From Ficedula albicollis (lineage: Eukaryota > Chordata > Aves > Passeriformes > Muscicapidae): DNA of 64,000 bases. The notes beneath the pieces were generated by a model. It had not been told where the DNA came from. It worked only from the letters and a program-made list of their open reading frames with translations, and searched no databases. Numbering within the stretch: position 1 is the stretch's first letter; every line of letters starts with the position of its first letter. Positions 12,966 to 27,097 of this stretch are shown piece after piece. A program made the position numbers and the translations under genes. Where the stretch lies: the NCBI RefSeq assembly GCF_000247815.1, contig NC_021671.1, positions 22,105,874 to 22,169,873 of the forward strand. Direction: 5' to 3'.

Positions 12966-15900
12966 TAAGCAAACCCATGAAAACCTTATTTTCTAGATCA
13001 TAACACATCCTGGAGTTATTTTCTCTCACACTTCTGAAAGAATATAATTTTTTCATCTGTAATTTTTTTTTGGACACTGTTTCCAGTGCTTAGACCTGCT
13101 CATTGTTGGCAATTCCTGTATCTCAGGGACAGCAGAAAAATTAACCTCACACTCTAATTACCAGTCTGTTTTCCCAGCTCAGATGCCCATTTTCACTGGG
13201 GCTAATACCTGGTGATGAACTGTGGCCACAAGAATTCCAAGTTGAGCCTTGCTGTACCACATCTCTCAGGAGGTATGGATTTCTGGCACAAGGCTGGCTG
13301 GTAGCTGGGAACAAGCTCCATGCTTTCTACATTAGTGTTACAGCTCAGAGGAGCTGTGCTCTTTTGAAAGACTTACAAAGCTCTGGTTCAGATTTTACTC
13401 TGGTTTAAGAGTGCATGAACTGGCTGTCTTTCAGATGAAGCGGAGATGTAAGATGTCTTTCAGCAAATCAGGTTCAGAAGATTGTCCAGCTGATAATTGT
13501 CATCCTCATGAAGCTACTGAGGTGAGGCAAGAGCTACTTTAAAGTAACTATCCCCTGTCCCCATACTGAGTCTGACTTGGATGGAGTTAACTTCTTAACT
13601 GCAGACTCTGTGGTGCTTTTTGGATTTGTGCCTTAACTGCTGTTGATCACACATCAATTTTTGCTGAATGGCTGCTGGACACCAGGTCAATGCTTGCTAT
13701 TTTCACTCTGTCCTTCCAGAAAGTCTTCTGGAGGTGAGCAAGAGGGTGGGAGGGGTCGCAGCCAGGACAGCTGACCTGAACTGGCCAAAATTATATTTTG
13801 TACCGTTAACTTCATGCTTAGCAATAAAATGTGGGGTAGTAGAAGGAGAAAGGAAGTTTTCAGCTTCCAGGGTGGCTTTTGCTTGGAGACTGGCAGGGTA
13901 CTGTCTGTGAGATGTGGTAAGTCATTGCTTTTGCGTCAACTTTTTTTCCCCTTCATCTGTTTAGCTAGTCCTGACCCAAAAGTTTAATTGCTTTTGCTAT
14001 TCCTATGCTCTCCAATGTCCCCCTGGGAGCGGGAATTGGAAAAGCAGCTGTGTGGATGCTTGGTTGCTGGCTGGGGTCAAACCTCCATCCCCTGCCACCA
14101 CATGCTTAAAGAGTGGGGAGGGACCATCTGCACCAGTGGTTACTGCTGATGTGCTCCTTTTGTGCAGGGCATCTTGCTGCCATAGACACAGACAAAACCT
14201 CATGTCTCTGCCAGAATTTGGCTCTCTGAATCTGGAGATTAATCTCAGAATGACATGAATAAATTGAGAAGTAACTGGGATACCAAACAGCACTTGTAGG
14301 GCACTCCAAAGTCTCTGAACTCCTTGCAGTATTTACATCCTCAATACCATGATCTTTTAGAATTAATATGTTCAATATTTCAGTCTCCTTTTTATTTTCT
14401 TGTGGTCTTCCACAGGAAGTATTCAATAAATATAAACAATCACCCAAAGCTTGAGGAAAAGGGTAATGACCAGTATGTTTTTCCTGATGGAGCTTTCTTG
14501 AAGCGAGACCAATCTCAACAGACAGAGAACTGAAGTTCCAGAAGCTACAAAATAATTCCCATAGGACTGCCAGCACCTAGCCTATGTCAGTCAGACACAA
14601 GTATAAATTGTCTGTGTTGATATTAAAGCAGTGTGTATTTACTAGCAGAAATCATTTGTGCATTGAAATACAAAGCCAAATAGACAGAAAACATCTCTCA
14701 AAAATATACGAAAGGAGACAAAACAGACAGCTCCCACTCAAGCTGCTTAAAGCCCCATTTGAGGAGACTTAAGTAATAGTGTGATAACCATGCTGCAAGA
14801 AAATATGTGTTAGATAATGAGGTGCACAAACCATGAAAAAATGCATCTGATTTTCTTGCCTTCAATGAAGCATAAATACACCTTGAATCAAAATAAAGGG
14901 AAAAAAAGAAATAAAAAGAAAGGCCCAAATAATCCATATACCCTAAGAATACCGTAGAAAAATACCTGTTGTTACATTTATGAAAGCCCAGGACTGTGCT
15001 CAGACTCTCACAATAAATTCATGCAAGGAAGGCTTTTCTTGTCTGGAAGAAAAAGCCAGGATAAAACCACCCACCACTGTAAATTGCTCAGACAGATTTA
15101 GTTTTTAATTTCTGATCTGTCACGTTAGATACTGTTGTTTATGTTTCATCTGATACAGTCACCCTGGAGGCCCAGCTGATGCTCAGTAATGCAACATTCG
15201 GTTTGTAGCCTGAGGGTCGGCACAGATTTCTCTTCTTTTCCAGCTCTCACCCTCCCTATCACAGTGACAGCTTTGGCTGTGCACTAAGAGGGTAAATTTG
15301 TCCCCTTTCCACCTTATGGTAAATCAAGCAAGACTCAAATCCCAGGCGAGATCACACGGACCTGATGGTTGGGAGGGAAGTAACAAGAGGGAGATAAGTA
15401 TAGAGAGTAGAAATTCAGTTCTAATTTTTGTCCTATTCATCATGGATGTGGAGCACAAATTATTCCTTTTGACTTTGCAGCAGCCTTTTATATTTTGTTG
15501 TGCCTTCTGTTGATTTTTGGTTGTTGGTTTCTTTTTCTGTATGAGGAAAAAATATCCCCAGTTCTTTCTGCCTTTGCAGATGATTTTTAAATTCTGACTG
15601 CTCTTATGAATCTGCTGTTCCAAAGCAGAGCAAACCTCCCAGTCCTCCCACTGCCCCTGTTATGTACCTGAGCCTTACCCGAGGAACAGAGATGGAGAGA
15701 TGCTCAACAGTACCTTGGTGCATGGAGATACTGCAGGAAGGCATCCTGGGGGTGTGGCTGCTGCTGCTGCTGCAGGAATCGTGTCTGCTGAGTGATTTTA
15801 CTATTTTGATAATATTAATTATCATATTTTTGGTGCTGCTTGCAGCTGAAATACATAAGACAAAATAATCAGTGTATGGTGTGAGAATATACCTTAATAA

Positions 15901-17911
15901 GAGAATTAAATAGTGCACTAAAATGTCAGACAGAAGCTGAATCTCCATATTCTTTCCTTGTTTTTTCAGGAGCAAAAATAATTGCTAATACAGAGCTATT
16001 AACACTAATAATATATAAAGAGATTAAGAGAGTTGATGAAGCATGCCAAAATAATGCAGTGAATGATAAGAATAATAATGTAAGTACATGCCTTTGTGAC
16101 TAACTGTCCTCCTCTCCTTCCTCTGCCTGTTTATTCACCCTGTGTGCCATGGAGACAGCTCTCAGGGAAGGAGCTGCTTCTCTGCTGCTGTTCACAGAGC
16201 ATCTAGTGCAATGAAACAGGTATTGATCCCTGTTTGATCCCCTAAGTATCACTGCAGATAAAGTAAAAGTAGCATCTCTGTTGAATGGATTTCCATTTCC
16301 TTCCTTGTGACAAAAAGACATACTCTGTAGGATATTGCTGAAAATGTCAGTGCTGAAAGAGAGATAATGAGTAAAACAGAGGTGGATGAAGACACGAGAA
16401 AGATGGTAAATGACAATTTTGAAAGTTTGGATATTAATGAAAGAACAGAGATTTCAATGTGATATCATCTTAACTTTTATTAATCTTTCAGTGCAGATCT
16501 TGAGTGTTTCTGTCATAATAAGAATATAATATTTACTATGTAAATATTACCAAGTATTCTTACAATATGATTCCATTTTCAGGTTTTTAAAAAATTTCAT
16601 TGTACCAAAATTTTTGCAGAAAAAGACTTGCAATTAGTATAGATTACTTTTATATATTTAGAAATATTAGGGTAGGAGCAGCTCCTATCCTAGTGAGCTT
16701 TATTTACAGCTGAGATAGATACATATATGTACAATATTTATACATATATATAATATTTTAAGTGTATACAAATAAAATGTTTATTTAAATCCATCTATCT
16801 TTATTGATATTTGCATGTATATAGTTGCTGATGGCAATGGGCTGATATTTTTTGGGAAGTTTCAGAGAAAATTTGCTGAGAGTTTGAAATATAAGTTCCC
16901 CAGAAGAAAGAACTGTTGTGTTTTATTTTTCTTTTTTGCCATAATAAATGACTTTAATAGGGCTTTAGAACAGCATGTCAAATCCCAAGAGCTGGAACAT
17001 GGCAGGTCTTCTGAAATGCTGCTCCTGTCTCCTGGTGTTTCAGAAAACTGTGGTCCAGAGTCCAAACATGAAACCAAGCCACTGTTCATCCTGTGAGCTC
17101 TGCACGGTGAACTCACTGTCAGTGTTCAGCCTAAATAAATGTATGGGCATATATTTGTTCTTCTGCTCACATTGTTCATGTCCCTCCCTCTGTTTGTTTC
17201 TGTCTTAATTAATCTTTCCTTGGCAATGGTAACCAGAACTTAGATTACATCTCACTATGAAATCTATGGCCCTATTCATCATTCCCTGTCTGTACTGGAA
17301 GTGTTTTCCCATCATACCCTGTGATTTAATTTATCCCATTCATTGTCACATGCCACTAGTGCTTGTACACATCTCTGGTCAACAGACATTCACAGTTTCT
17401 TTCTCCTCATCATTGCTCTTAACTGAAAAATTCTCTCTTCATAATGTTTAATCCTGATGTTCAAATACTACTTTTATATCGCTATTTAGTTATTGAGCCA
17501 TTCTCACTCTGAGTATTCTAGTTCACTTTTCCTCAAATGATATACCAATCATACTCTATTAACCACAAAACTTTTCCCAATTTTATGTTACCCACTCATT
17601 TCGCCAGCATTTTCTTCTCACTGCATTAAGGAAGCAACTGACTGTTCCAAGACTCACCTTATTTACAACCTTCTCCCATGAATTGGCAGTCAGTATTCTA
17701 GAAATTATTTTGCAGTTCTGGAAAGAGGCTTAGGTAAACTGAGTGAATGTACTTTGAATCATAGCATCTATAAATATTATTTAGGCATTCTTCAATAATA
17801 TGTGTTTGGCTATCTTCTCATACCTAATGTGTGCCAGTATGCCTTTGGCACTTTCTCTTTGATAAGGGAATATGTTTCCTTTTCTGTTTGTTTGATGGGT
17901 GTTGTTGGGTG
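12966..17911. other. Largely unique non-coding sequence
   Basis: No confirmed gene is present. A possible 87-bp exon at 13435-13521 is listed separately. A short (CTG)5 tract lies near 15757-15776 and an AT-rich (TATA)-type tract near 16718-16760. Open frames on both strands are short and lack recognisable domains. Confidence 0.5.
13435..13521 (+). other. Possible small exon (weak candidate)
   Basis: The segment is preceded by a pyrimidine-rich acceptor-like sequence ending CTGTCTTTCAG and followed by a donor-like GTGAGG. It is 87 bp (29 codons) and open in the frame starting with its ATG. The 29 residues include three cysteines and match no family I know. Acceptor-like and donor-like sites at this spacing occur by chance in 64 kb, and no neighbouring exon was found, so this is a weak candidate. 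A non-coding exon is equally possible. Confidence 0.12.
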
Positions 17912-18803
<892 letters not shown>

Positions 18804-21800
18804 TGAAGGGTTTCTTTCACCACTTTGCCAAAGCTGGTCTTATCCAATGTACGAGGGCGTGTAATATTGCTGTATTACAGGGATGCTCTCAATTCACTGC
18901 TCCTGACACTGAGTGTGTTAGTTGGGTGCCATATATCTCTCCCCTCATACAGGCATGGGCTTCAGCTCTCACCAAGGTGATGAATGAACCAAGGCGATGT
19001 TCCTCTACTTAAAACAACAAAGCTACTTTCCATTTGGAAATATTGGAAATCATTTGGAATAATAACCCACTTTATTCTAAATTCCTATTTCTAACTGCTT
19101 GTCTAAAATGATTTTCTTAATTTTCTTAGCAAAAACTAATTAAAATGGATTTTTGGGCAATTATTCACTTTTTCCTTACACTTCCTAGTTTTTCAGATAG
19201 AGCTTTCATTGTTGACTAGTCATCTTAGAACCAGAACTCCCTCATTAAATAGTGCATGGGCTGAAAGGACTTTATAGTTCTCATGTAACAGCATGAAAAC
19301 GGGGGGAGAACCCTTGTAATGAGAAATAGGGGTCTCCATGGAAATGAGGTCATGGAAATGGCATGAAAAATAATTCACTGGAGTCAGGAGGCTGCTAATA
19401 CTCCTCAGATGTTTCTCATGACAGCTGACAAGTGCTACAAGTGTTCTAAGAGCTGAGCTGCAGTATTAGAGCATCTGTGGGAATACCCTCTTTTCACAAA
19501 ACAAACAAAACAAGAAGTCAGCCTCTCACTAAGTCTAGAGTCAGATGAATCACCTCCACAGCTGACTTCACAGCATGAACCAGAAGACAACATAAACTAT
19601 TATGCAGAGAACATGAGTATACTAAAAACTGGATAATAATAACTCATTTCACTTGACAACACTAGTAATATGAGGGCATCTTTCTTTTTCCCCAAGAAAA
19701 GATACCATTAAAAAACTTTAAAGAAGTAAAAAAACTCCAAAAATTAAAACCAAAACCAACCAAACAAAAACCCCCGATTTTTTATTAGTTTAAATGCACT
19801 ATGCTGTTATAAATATGCCAATTCTTTGTGAACCACAATCAGATTTAAGAACATTAATGTTGTCTAAATTCTGGTGTAGATGTGGCCTACCTAAGTATTA
19901 GTGTAAGACATTCAACCTTTCTCTTATGAGTGTCTGGCATTAATGGAATATTCTGACAAATAGGAAGGGTACTGGAGAGGGGCTGAATCTGGGAAAGCAT
20001 CATATATGTCTAAAGCATACTGCATTAAATGCAGAGATCTGCTTCCCAGGGGATTGGAGATGCTGTATATTACAGGATGCTGTATATGAATTGAGTCTTT
20101 TGGGACACTTCAGATTTTAGAAATTTGGTTCCTTATTCAATTTAATAAAACACACACAAAAAAAGGAAGAATGAAAAAGAAAACATGGCAGAATTGCCAA
20201 CTTAGATCTATATCCAAATGTGGGTATCCTCTTAGAGTAACGTGTTACTATTTTGCATATTATCTTGATTTTGAGAAGAACTTCAAACTCTTGATGTGCA
20301 GATAATTCAATTTCTTGATAGAAATTTTTAATGAACATTTTGTTCTCTGGGTATATGAATGAAACATATTCCAAGTAGTCATCAGAAAAATTCTCCTTAT
20401 GACAGCACTGCAAATTATTCTTTACCTATATGTCTGTAGTTAAATTATGGGAAACACTGTAGTATGACAGCTCTGTGGGACTTGAAAATAACTGTCTGAT
20501 ACAGATATTTGTAAAATTTGCTCAAATTAGTTTCTGTTCTGCTGAGAGTGCAGAGGCAGATGTTTAAGCCTCATTAGGTGGGGCATTTCCCCACCAGCTT
20601 CACAAGAAGGTGGTCAAAGTGCCCTTGAGGAATTCCTGTTTCTGGCTTGAACATCCTTGCTTACAGTTTGGCAAATAACATTTAGTCCACAAATTTCACT
20701 GTATTACTTGTTTCTACTATGTCCCTACTAGTAATTACTGAGCTTTTCTTCCTGCTTATCTCATGACAGTGCTGTACTCCAGAGAGTACCATACCCTGGA
20801 TTTATATGTCATGCTCCTTGGCATTGTGGTGTAGCATCTGTTTGTGCCTTACTAAACAACCCACATTTTACTGTTTCCTTGAACAGCTGGAACTGTTACC
20901 AGAGCAATAGCTAGACCCACCAGTTTCAATGAATTTTACACTGTGAGAGCTGAAAGGCTCCCTGGGAACAAAAATAAGCAAAAACCCAGCCTATTTTGCA
21001 AGGTAAGGCATGATGCCAAATCTAGAAGACTCCCTTTTATCTGGGCTACATGATATAATATTTACCAGCTTTGTAGAAGACAGCTGCTAGGGAGGAAGGA
21101 TAAGACCAATCAACTATGCATTTTTTCTTAACTGTTCCATCTCTGGCCCTTCTTCCCCAATTCTGGAGATGCAGAGAATAGGCAGTGTTAAAGCTGGAAG
21201 AACAGATTCCCAGAGCCACACCCTGTGTTCTTCTGGAGAAGGAAACTTTTAAGTGCAGAAAAACTCACTCACCCAAAATGGCCAAGATCTCTATCCTTGT
21301 AACACTGGCACAGTGTTACAATTTTCATTTTGATATGTGGTATAATTTTCATTTTGACATGTTTCTAGATTTAAATGGTTTCCATGAATTATGAAAAAAA
21401 AATGCTTTTTGCTCTACCTAAGGTAGCACCTTCAGTTCTTCTGCAGAAATAAAAGGAAAATGACTCTGACACATCCTGTTTGAAGACCAGACAGATACCC
21501 TGGAGATCTGGGAGCAGATGACACACACTAGCATCAGGCAGGATTTACTGGCAGCTGCTCCTGAGCCAGTCGTCTCCTTCAGGACTTGCAGTCCCTTCTA
21601 AAGCTGCTTTCTCTTCTCTGCAAAGATTCCTTGTGCAGAAGTGTTGCCTACATTGCAAGAAATATTTGTGACATATAAGGCAGATGGATGTACTAATTTC
21701 TACACAAGGAGATAATTAAAAGTGCTCTCTCCTGTCCCAGATGAGACAAGTTCTACCACTTGTTATCTAAAATCAGAGTTCTATAGCAACCATTTCTTAT

Positions 21801-24755
21801 TTAAATAATATACATATTTCCTGTGGATACACTATACAGTATTTTTAAGATAACTCTGCAAAAATACAAAGCCAGCACTGAAATATTGATGAGTCATTGC
21901 TCTTAGAAGGTACCTATTTTACAAGTGGGAACACTTAGCAGCTCTTACTGTGAGCATTTATTCTTTAAATTGTAAAGACAGCAAATATATCTTCCCTTCC
22001 ATCTTAGACTGGACGAAAGCCTGAAATTTTGTAGAATAAAAAAAAATTAGTTAGGAAGCAATTTATCTGTGTTATTTGTGCAGTAGATGTTAATGACATT
22101 CTGAGTTTAAAAAGAGGAAACCAAGAAATCAATTTATATAATTTTTGAAGGCTAATCCTTTATTTTATGATTTGGAGTTGTTGGTATATTTGATATGCTG
22201 CAACTGCTAGACTAAACCAATTTATTGTCATCAAGTTAATCTGGGATCAGCATAATTTTTCAGTAAAAACTTAATAGTCAGAAAGAAAGTTACTTTGGCT
22301 CTGTTTTAAAATCAACATACTTTGTTTTTTTAGGGCAAAACCAGACAAATAGGACTTGTAAGGAGCTGCTTTGTCTGTAAAAGGCAGACGCTGCACCAGA
22401 ATTCCAGTCCCTAATTTCTTTGAAAATGACTCATTTAGCCAAGAGGGAACTCCTCCCTGCCATGCTTCCAGCTAAATCAAAATATTTAGTTCAGAATTTA
22501 TCTAATGAACAAAGTTGCATACCCTGTAATATATAGGAAATCAGATTAATGTTCCAGAATGGATTTTTATCCCTTCAAATCTCCAGATTAAGTTCAAGAG
22601 TGGAGCCAGGATCAATAGCCCAAGATTTGCTCATACAAAGCACTTCTGGCCAGGCAGTCTCCCCAGAACTCCCCCTCCAATAACCACAGAGGCTTCTTTT
22701 CCAGCCAAAAAGCTGGGGCTATGAGACAAAATCACTGCATCAAGGAGAGAAATTCTTGTTTCTGTGTGCCTTTGGCCAGGGGAAGGGTGCTGGAACCAGC
22801 AGTGCTCTCAGGGGAGGGAGGCAACAACCTGAGAGAGCTGCCTGACAAGACAAAGGTGTGCAGAGAGGTGGGAGCTCCCAGCCCCATGCTGCCAGGAGGG
22901 GATTCTCCTGGAGATCCACATGACTTATCTCTGCAGGGCTTTTCTTGCAGAGGAGATCTCTGTTTTCATCTCATCAATATACCTGCAATAAATCTCTCTG
23001 AACAGCCTGCAGCAGAACTGCCTCTATATCCCCTGCAATAACTGCCGTGAAACATTTCTGCTGCCATGGAGCAATAAAGCTCCAATGGGGCACGGGATTG
23101 GGGGATCAGTAATTCCTGTAATACTTTAATCTAACACCTACATTTTCAGAGCTGTCCTGGCCTGTAACTGTGCAGATTCATGTTCCTGAACTTTTAGAGA
23201 AAAAGAGTGGCCAAATTGCTTCACAATTCTGTCTGAGCTACATGGATCTTCAGGTTGTGTTTTCTTGTGGATTTATTAAAACAGTTAAACACCTATGAGC
23301 AGCCTAACAATGAATAAATTGTATAACAACCATGAAGGCTTCCTGATATTCTAACAGTCTACATTCAATACTTCCATATGACCAATTGATAAACAATATC
23401 ATTCTTATACATATAGAAGATAAATGGCGGGATATGACCTTTTCCAGACAGCAAGTTTTCTCCAAGTACAGGGGTAGGTGACCCCCATGTGGAGCCTTTC
23501 TCAGGTGACATTAAGACAAGAGGAAGGGAAAATCACACTGCTGGAGCAGAGGTGTTCTCCTGGCACTGCTCACCAGGTGTTATTCCAAAGAGGAAGATGT
23601 GTTCTATTCTTGGTGCTGCTCTGTCTGCATTGTGCAAGGACGTGGATTTTAGGCTTTGACCTTAGCAGGTCTCATCATCAGGTACAACCAGATGTCCCTC
23701 ACAAAATGCTTGTCTTCCCACATTCCCACTCCCTGCTGCTTGTGGTTAGGGTGTCAGGTGAGGTGCCAGAGCCCTGGGGCAAGGCTTGAGCTGGGACACA
23801 ATAAACTCTGAATTCAGACAAAAAGCCAAGCCTGGGTGACAACGACACACACATAGGCACTATGTCCCTTTTCATCTCAGCTCCATGCCTGCCTCTTGGA
23901 AAAACCCCAGCTGGGGCCAATTTTTTAGATCACCATTGTGCTCATGCTTTTGGTGGGCAGAGATTTAGCCTAGTAGCTGCTTCTGGCCACTTCTGCAATC
24001 CTTCCCCTCCCAGTGATACTCTCTGGACTGCTACAGAAACTTCCAAAAGGTTAAATATATTCCATTTGATTCTGCATATCCAGTTTCTAACAAATATTAC
24101 ATATTAATTTTTAAGCCTGACTAAATATTCTGATTTTTAAAATTAGGTTAAATTTAAATTAGTATTCTGCACAATATACTGTTTTAAAAGGCTTTGAATT
24201 ATGAATATTTATAATGCTATTAATTTGTGGTGCTACTAGTACTTTTCTTTAATGGTTAATTATTACAACTAATATGTTTGAATTATTCCAGGAATCTTTC
24301 CATTATTTTTTTCTGTAAATATTCATTCTTTCACTTGTACCTTCTAATTTAATGCTAAGACTGAAGTGAAACATGATTAGAGTCTTTTAAAGAAAAAAAA
24401 TAAAACAAACCCTCATTGTCTCTCTATGTCTCTCTAAAACTAGCTTGCTGTTTTGGGTTTTTAGTTTCTTTTTAAATCAGCTTAACACTAACTGATACTC
24501 AGGTTTTTCACCCTGTAAGTAGATTTTGCTATGGGTCATGAATTCAGAGATCTGCTGGCAGATAACAAAAAGAGCCAGACTGTGTGCTAGAAAATTCCAT
24601 AAGGCATTTAAAAAGAAGCAATGCTCTCCACAAGCTGCTTCCTAGCAGCTCTACCAGCTCCAAGTGGGCACCCACCAGTGCTGCCACCAGGGGTTTGCCC
24701 CTAGTCCAGTCTGTTAAAGATGGGGCATGAGTTCAAATACAATAATCCTAATCCA
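18804..24755. other. Largely unique non-coding sequence
   Basis: No gene is supported across about 6 kb. Minor direct repeats lie near 20058-20090 (GATGCTGTATAT twice) and 21318-21360 (AATTTTCATTTTGA twice). A GC-richer island at 22721-23095 is listed separately. The sequence at 23460-23960 is also GC-richer and has an AATAAA near 23801, but it is not recognised. Confidence 0.5.
22721..23095 (+). other. GC-richer segment, possible unrecognised LTR or old repeat
   Basis: This stretch is distinctly richer in G and C than its surroundings. It has a 106-codon open frame (22721-23041) without a recognisable domain. Two AATAAA-type signals follow within it (near 22988 and 23073), in a layout that can occur in an LTR. 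I could not define TG...CA ends or target-site duplications, so the identification stays open. Confidence 0.2.
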
Positions 24756-26416
24756 AGTTTCAGGGAAGTTTCAGGGAAGTTTCAGGGAAGTTTCAGGGAA
24801 GTTTCAGGGAAGTTTCAGGGAAGTTTCAGGGAAGTTTCAGGGAAGTTTCAGGGAAGTTTCAGGGAAGTTTCAGGGAAGTTTCAGGGAAGTTTCAGGGAAG
24901 TTTCAGGGAAGTTTCAGGGAAGTTTCAGGGAAGTTTCAGGGAAGTTTCAGGGAAGTTTCAGGGAAGTTTCAGGGAAGTTTCAGGGAAGTTTCAGGGAAGT
25001 TTCAGGGAAGTTTCAGGGAAGTTTCAGGGAAGTTTCAGGGAAGTTTCAGGGAAGTTTCAGGGAAGTTTCAGGGAAGTTTCAGGGAAGTTTCAGGGAAGTT
25101 TCAGGGAAGTTTCAGGGAAGTTTCAGGGAAGTTTCAGGGAAGTTTCAGGGAAGTTTCAGGGAAGTTTCAGGGAAGTTTCAGGGAAGTTTCAGGGAAGTTT
25201 CAGGGAAGTTTCAGGGAAGTTTCAGGGAAGTTTCAGGGAAGTTTCAGGGAAGTTTCAGGGAAGTTTCAGGGAAGTTTCAGGGAAGTTTCAGGGAAGTTTC
25301 AGGGAAGTTTCAGGGAAGTTTCAGGGAAGTTTCAGGGAAGTTTCAGGGAAGTTTCAGGGAAGTTTCAGGGAAGTTTCAGGGAAGTTTCAGGGAAGTTTCA
25401 GGGAAGTTTCAGGGAAGTTTCAGGGAAGTTTCAGGGAAGTTTCAGGGAAGTTTCAGGGAAGTTTCAGGGAAGTTTCAGGGAAGTTTCAGGGAAGTTTCAG
25501 GGAAGTTTCAGGGAAGTTTCAGGGAAGTTTCAGGGAAGTTTCAGGGAAGTTTCAGGGAAGTTTCAGGGAAGTTTCAGGGAAGTTTCAGGGAAGTTTCAGG
25601 GAAGTTTCAGGGAAGTTTCAGGGAAGTTTCAGGGAAGTTTCAGGGAAGTTTCAGGGAAGTTTCAGGGAAGTTTCAGGGAAGTTTCAGGGAAGTTTCAGGG
25701 AAGTTTCAGGGAAGTTTCAGGGAAGTTTCAGGGAAGTTTCAGGGAAGTTTCAGGGAAGTTTCAGGGAAGTTTCAGGGAAGTTTCAGGGAAGTTTCAGGGA
25801 AGTTTCAGGGAAGTTTCAGGGAAGTTTCAGGGAAGTTTCAGGGAAGTTTCAGGGAAGTTTCAGGGAAGTTTCAGGGAAGTTTCAGGGAAGTTTCAGGGAA
25901 GTTTCAGGGAAGTTTCAGGGAAGTTTCAGGGAAGTTTCAGGGAAGTTTCAGGGAAGTTTCAGGGAAGTTTCAGGGAAGTTTCAGGGAAGTTTCAGGGAAG
26001 TTTCAGGGAAGTTTCAGGGAAGTTTCAGGGAAGTTTCAGGGAAGTTTCAGGGAAGTTTCAGGGAAGTTTCAGGGAAGTTTCAGGGAAGTTTCAGGGAAGT
26101 TTCAGGGAAGTTTCAGGGAAGTTTCAGGGAAGTTTCAGGGAAGTTTCAGGGAAGTTTCAGGGAAGTTTCAGGGAAGTTTCAGGGAAGTTTCAGGGAAGTT
26201 TCAGGGAAGTTTCAGGGAAGTTTCAGGGAAGTTTCAGGGAAGTTTCAGGGAAGTTTCAGGGAAGTTTCAGGGAAGTTTCAGGGAAGTTTCAGGGAAGTTT
26301 CAGGGAAGTTTCAGGGAAGTTTCAGGGAAGTTTCAGGGAAGTTTCAGGGAAGTTTCAGGGAAGTTTCAGGGAAGTTTCAGGGAAGTTTCAGGGAAGTTTC
26401 AGGGAAGTTTCAGGGA
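24756..26416. repeat. 11-bp satellite, 151 perfect copies of AGTTTCAGGGA
   Basis: The array spans 1661 bases, exactly 151 units, with no variant unit seen. Since 11 is not a multiple of 3 and the plus-strand unit has no stop in any frame, the array yields spurious 587- and 601-codon open frames with an 11-residue repeat; they are not genes. Each unit, read across the junction, contains TTCAGGGAA (fits TTCNNNGAA, the STAT/GAS core) and GAAGTTTC (fits GAANNTTC, the paired heat-shock-factor core). Perfect homogeneity implies recent expansion or ongoing homogenisation. Copy number in the assembly may be inexact. Confidence 0.97.
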
Positions 26417-26441
26417 AGGGAAGGGAAGGGAAGGGAAGGGA
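26417..26441. repeat. Short (AGGGA)n tail of the 11-bp satellite
   Basis: About five GGGAA-type pentamers continue directly from the last 11-bp unit. They share its AGGGA end, so they probably come from slippage at the array edge. Confidence 0.85.
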
Positions 26442-27097
26442 AGAAGGAGAATACCCTGCCCATTGGAACACTATTATTCCTGAATACAAATGCTTTCAAG
26501 CTTCTCTTTCTGATCAGATTAAACCCCATTGAAACTGATGATACAGCCACCATTTTTAAAGTATGTGTAAGAAATTTCTGTGTTGTCTTTCCAGCAGTCA
26601 AATTGCCATCTTCCTTCCCTGGCCTTTTCACCTGTGTTTGAGATCTCAAAGTTTTAAATAGCCATGTAAGGTCAAATGAGAGCATAATACACAACAAATG
26701 ATGGGACAATAATATCATTGTACTCTAGTTGAATTGGAAGAATGTCACAGGAACCAGTTCCAAATTATGGTATTAGAAAATGAACAGAAATGAACATTTG
26801 AGTAAGATGGCAGGAAAAAAACCTTCTGTCAAAACCAGAGTCCACTGAGATTTCACATTCACAAAATGCAGACCAGACTTTATACGTCAAAGATACAAAA
26901 ATGTATCTCATGGTAGAAACACTCACATCATTATATAGTGGTATACACTGCCAGCAGTTTGTACAGCAGAACACTTCAGGGAGAAAGGAAAAAGAGAGCT
27001 CTTGCTATTTGCTTCCTTGTACTATTCTGGACAGTGTCTTCCCTGTGTTTCTCAGCCTTCAGCACCTCAGCCCCAGTTCTGGGCTGGCATCCCAATA
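26442..27097. other. Unique non-coding sequence
   Basis: No gene, RNA or mobile element is recognised. Confidence 0.6.

Noticed and set aside
12432..13077. GWLV-repeat and NQPT-repeat proteins on both strands
   Set aside because: They are translations of the stop-free (CCAA)n array in different frames.
15757..15776. CTG repeat as an expansion locus
   Set aside because: Only about five units, ordinary for vertebrate DNA.
26417..26441. Telomere-like repeat
   Set aside because: The unit is GGGAA, not TTAGGG, and it is a short tail of the 11-bp array.
24720..26532. 587- and 601-codon open frames with an 11-residue repeat
   Set aside because: They follow automatically from a stop-free unit of 11 bp, which repeats every 33 bp in all three plus frames. 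The frames end shortly after the array and have no other coding features.
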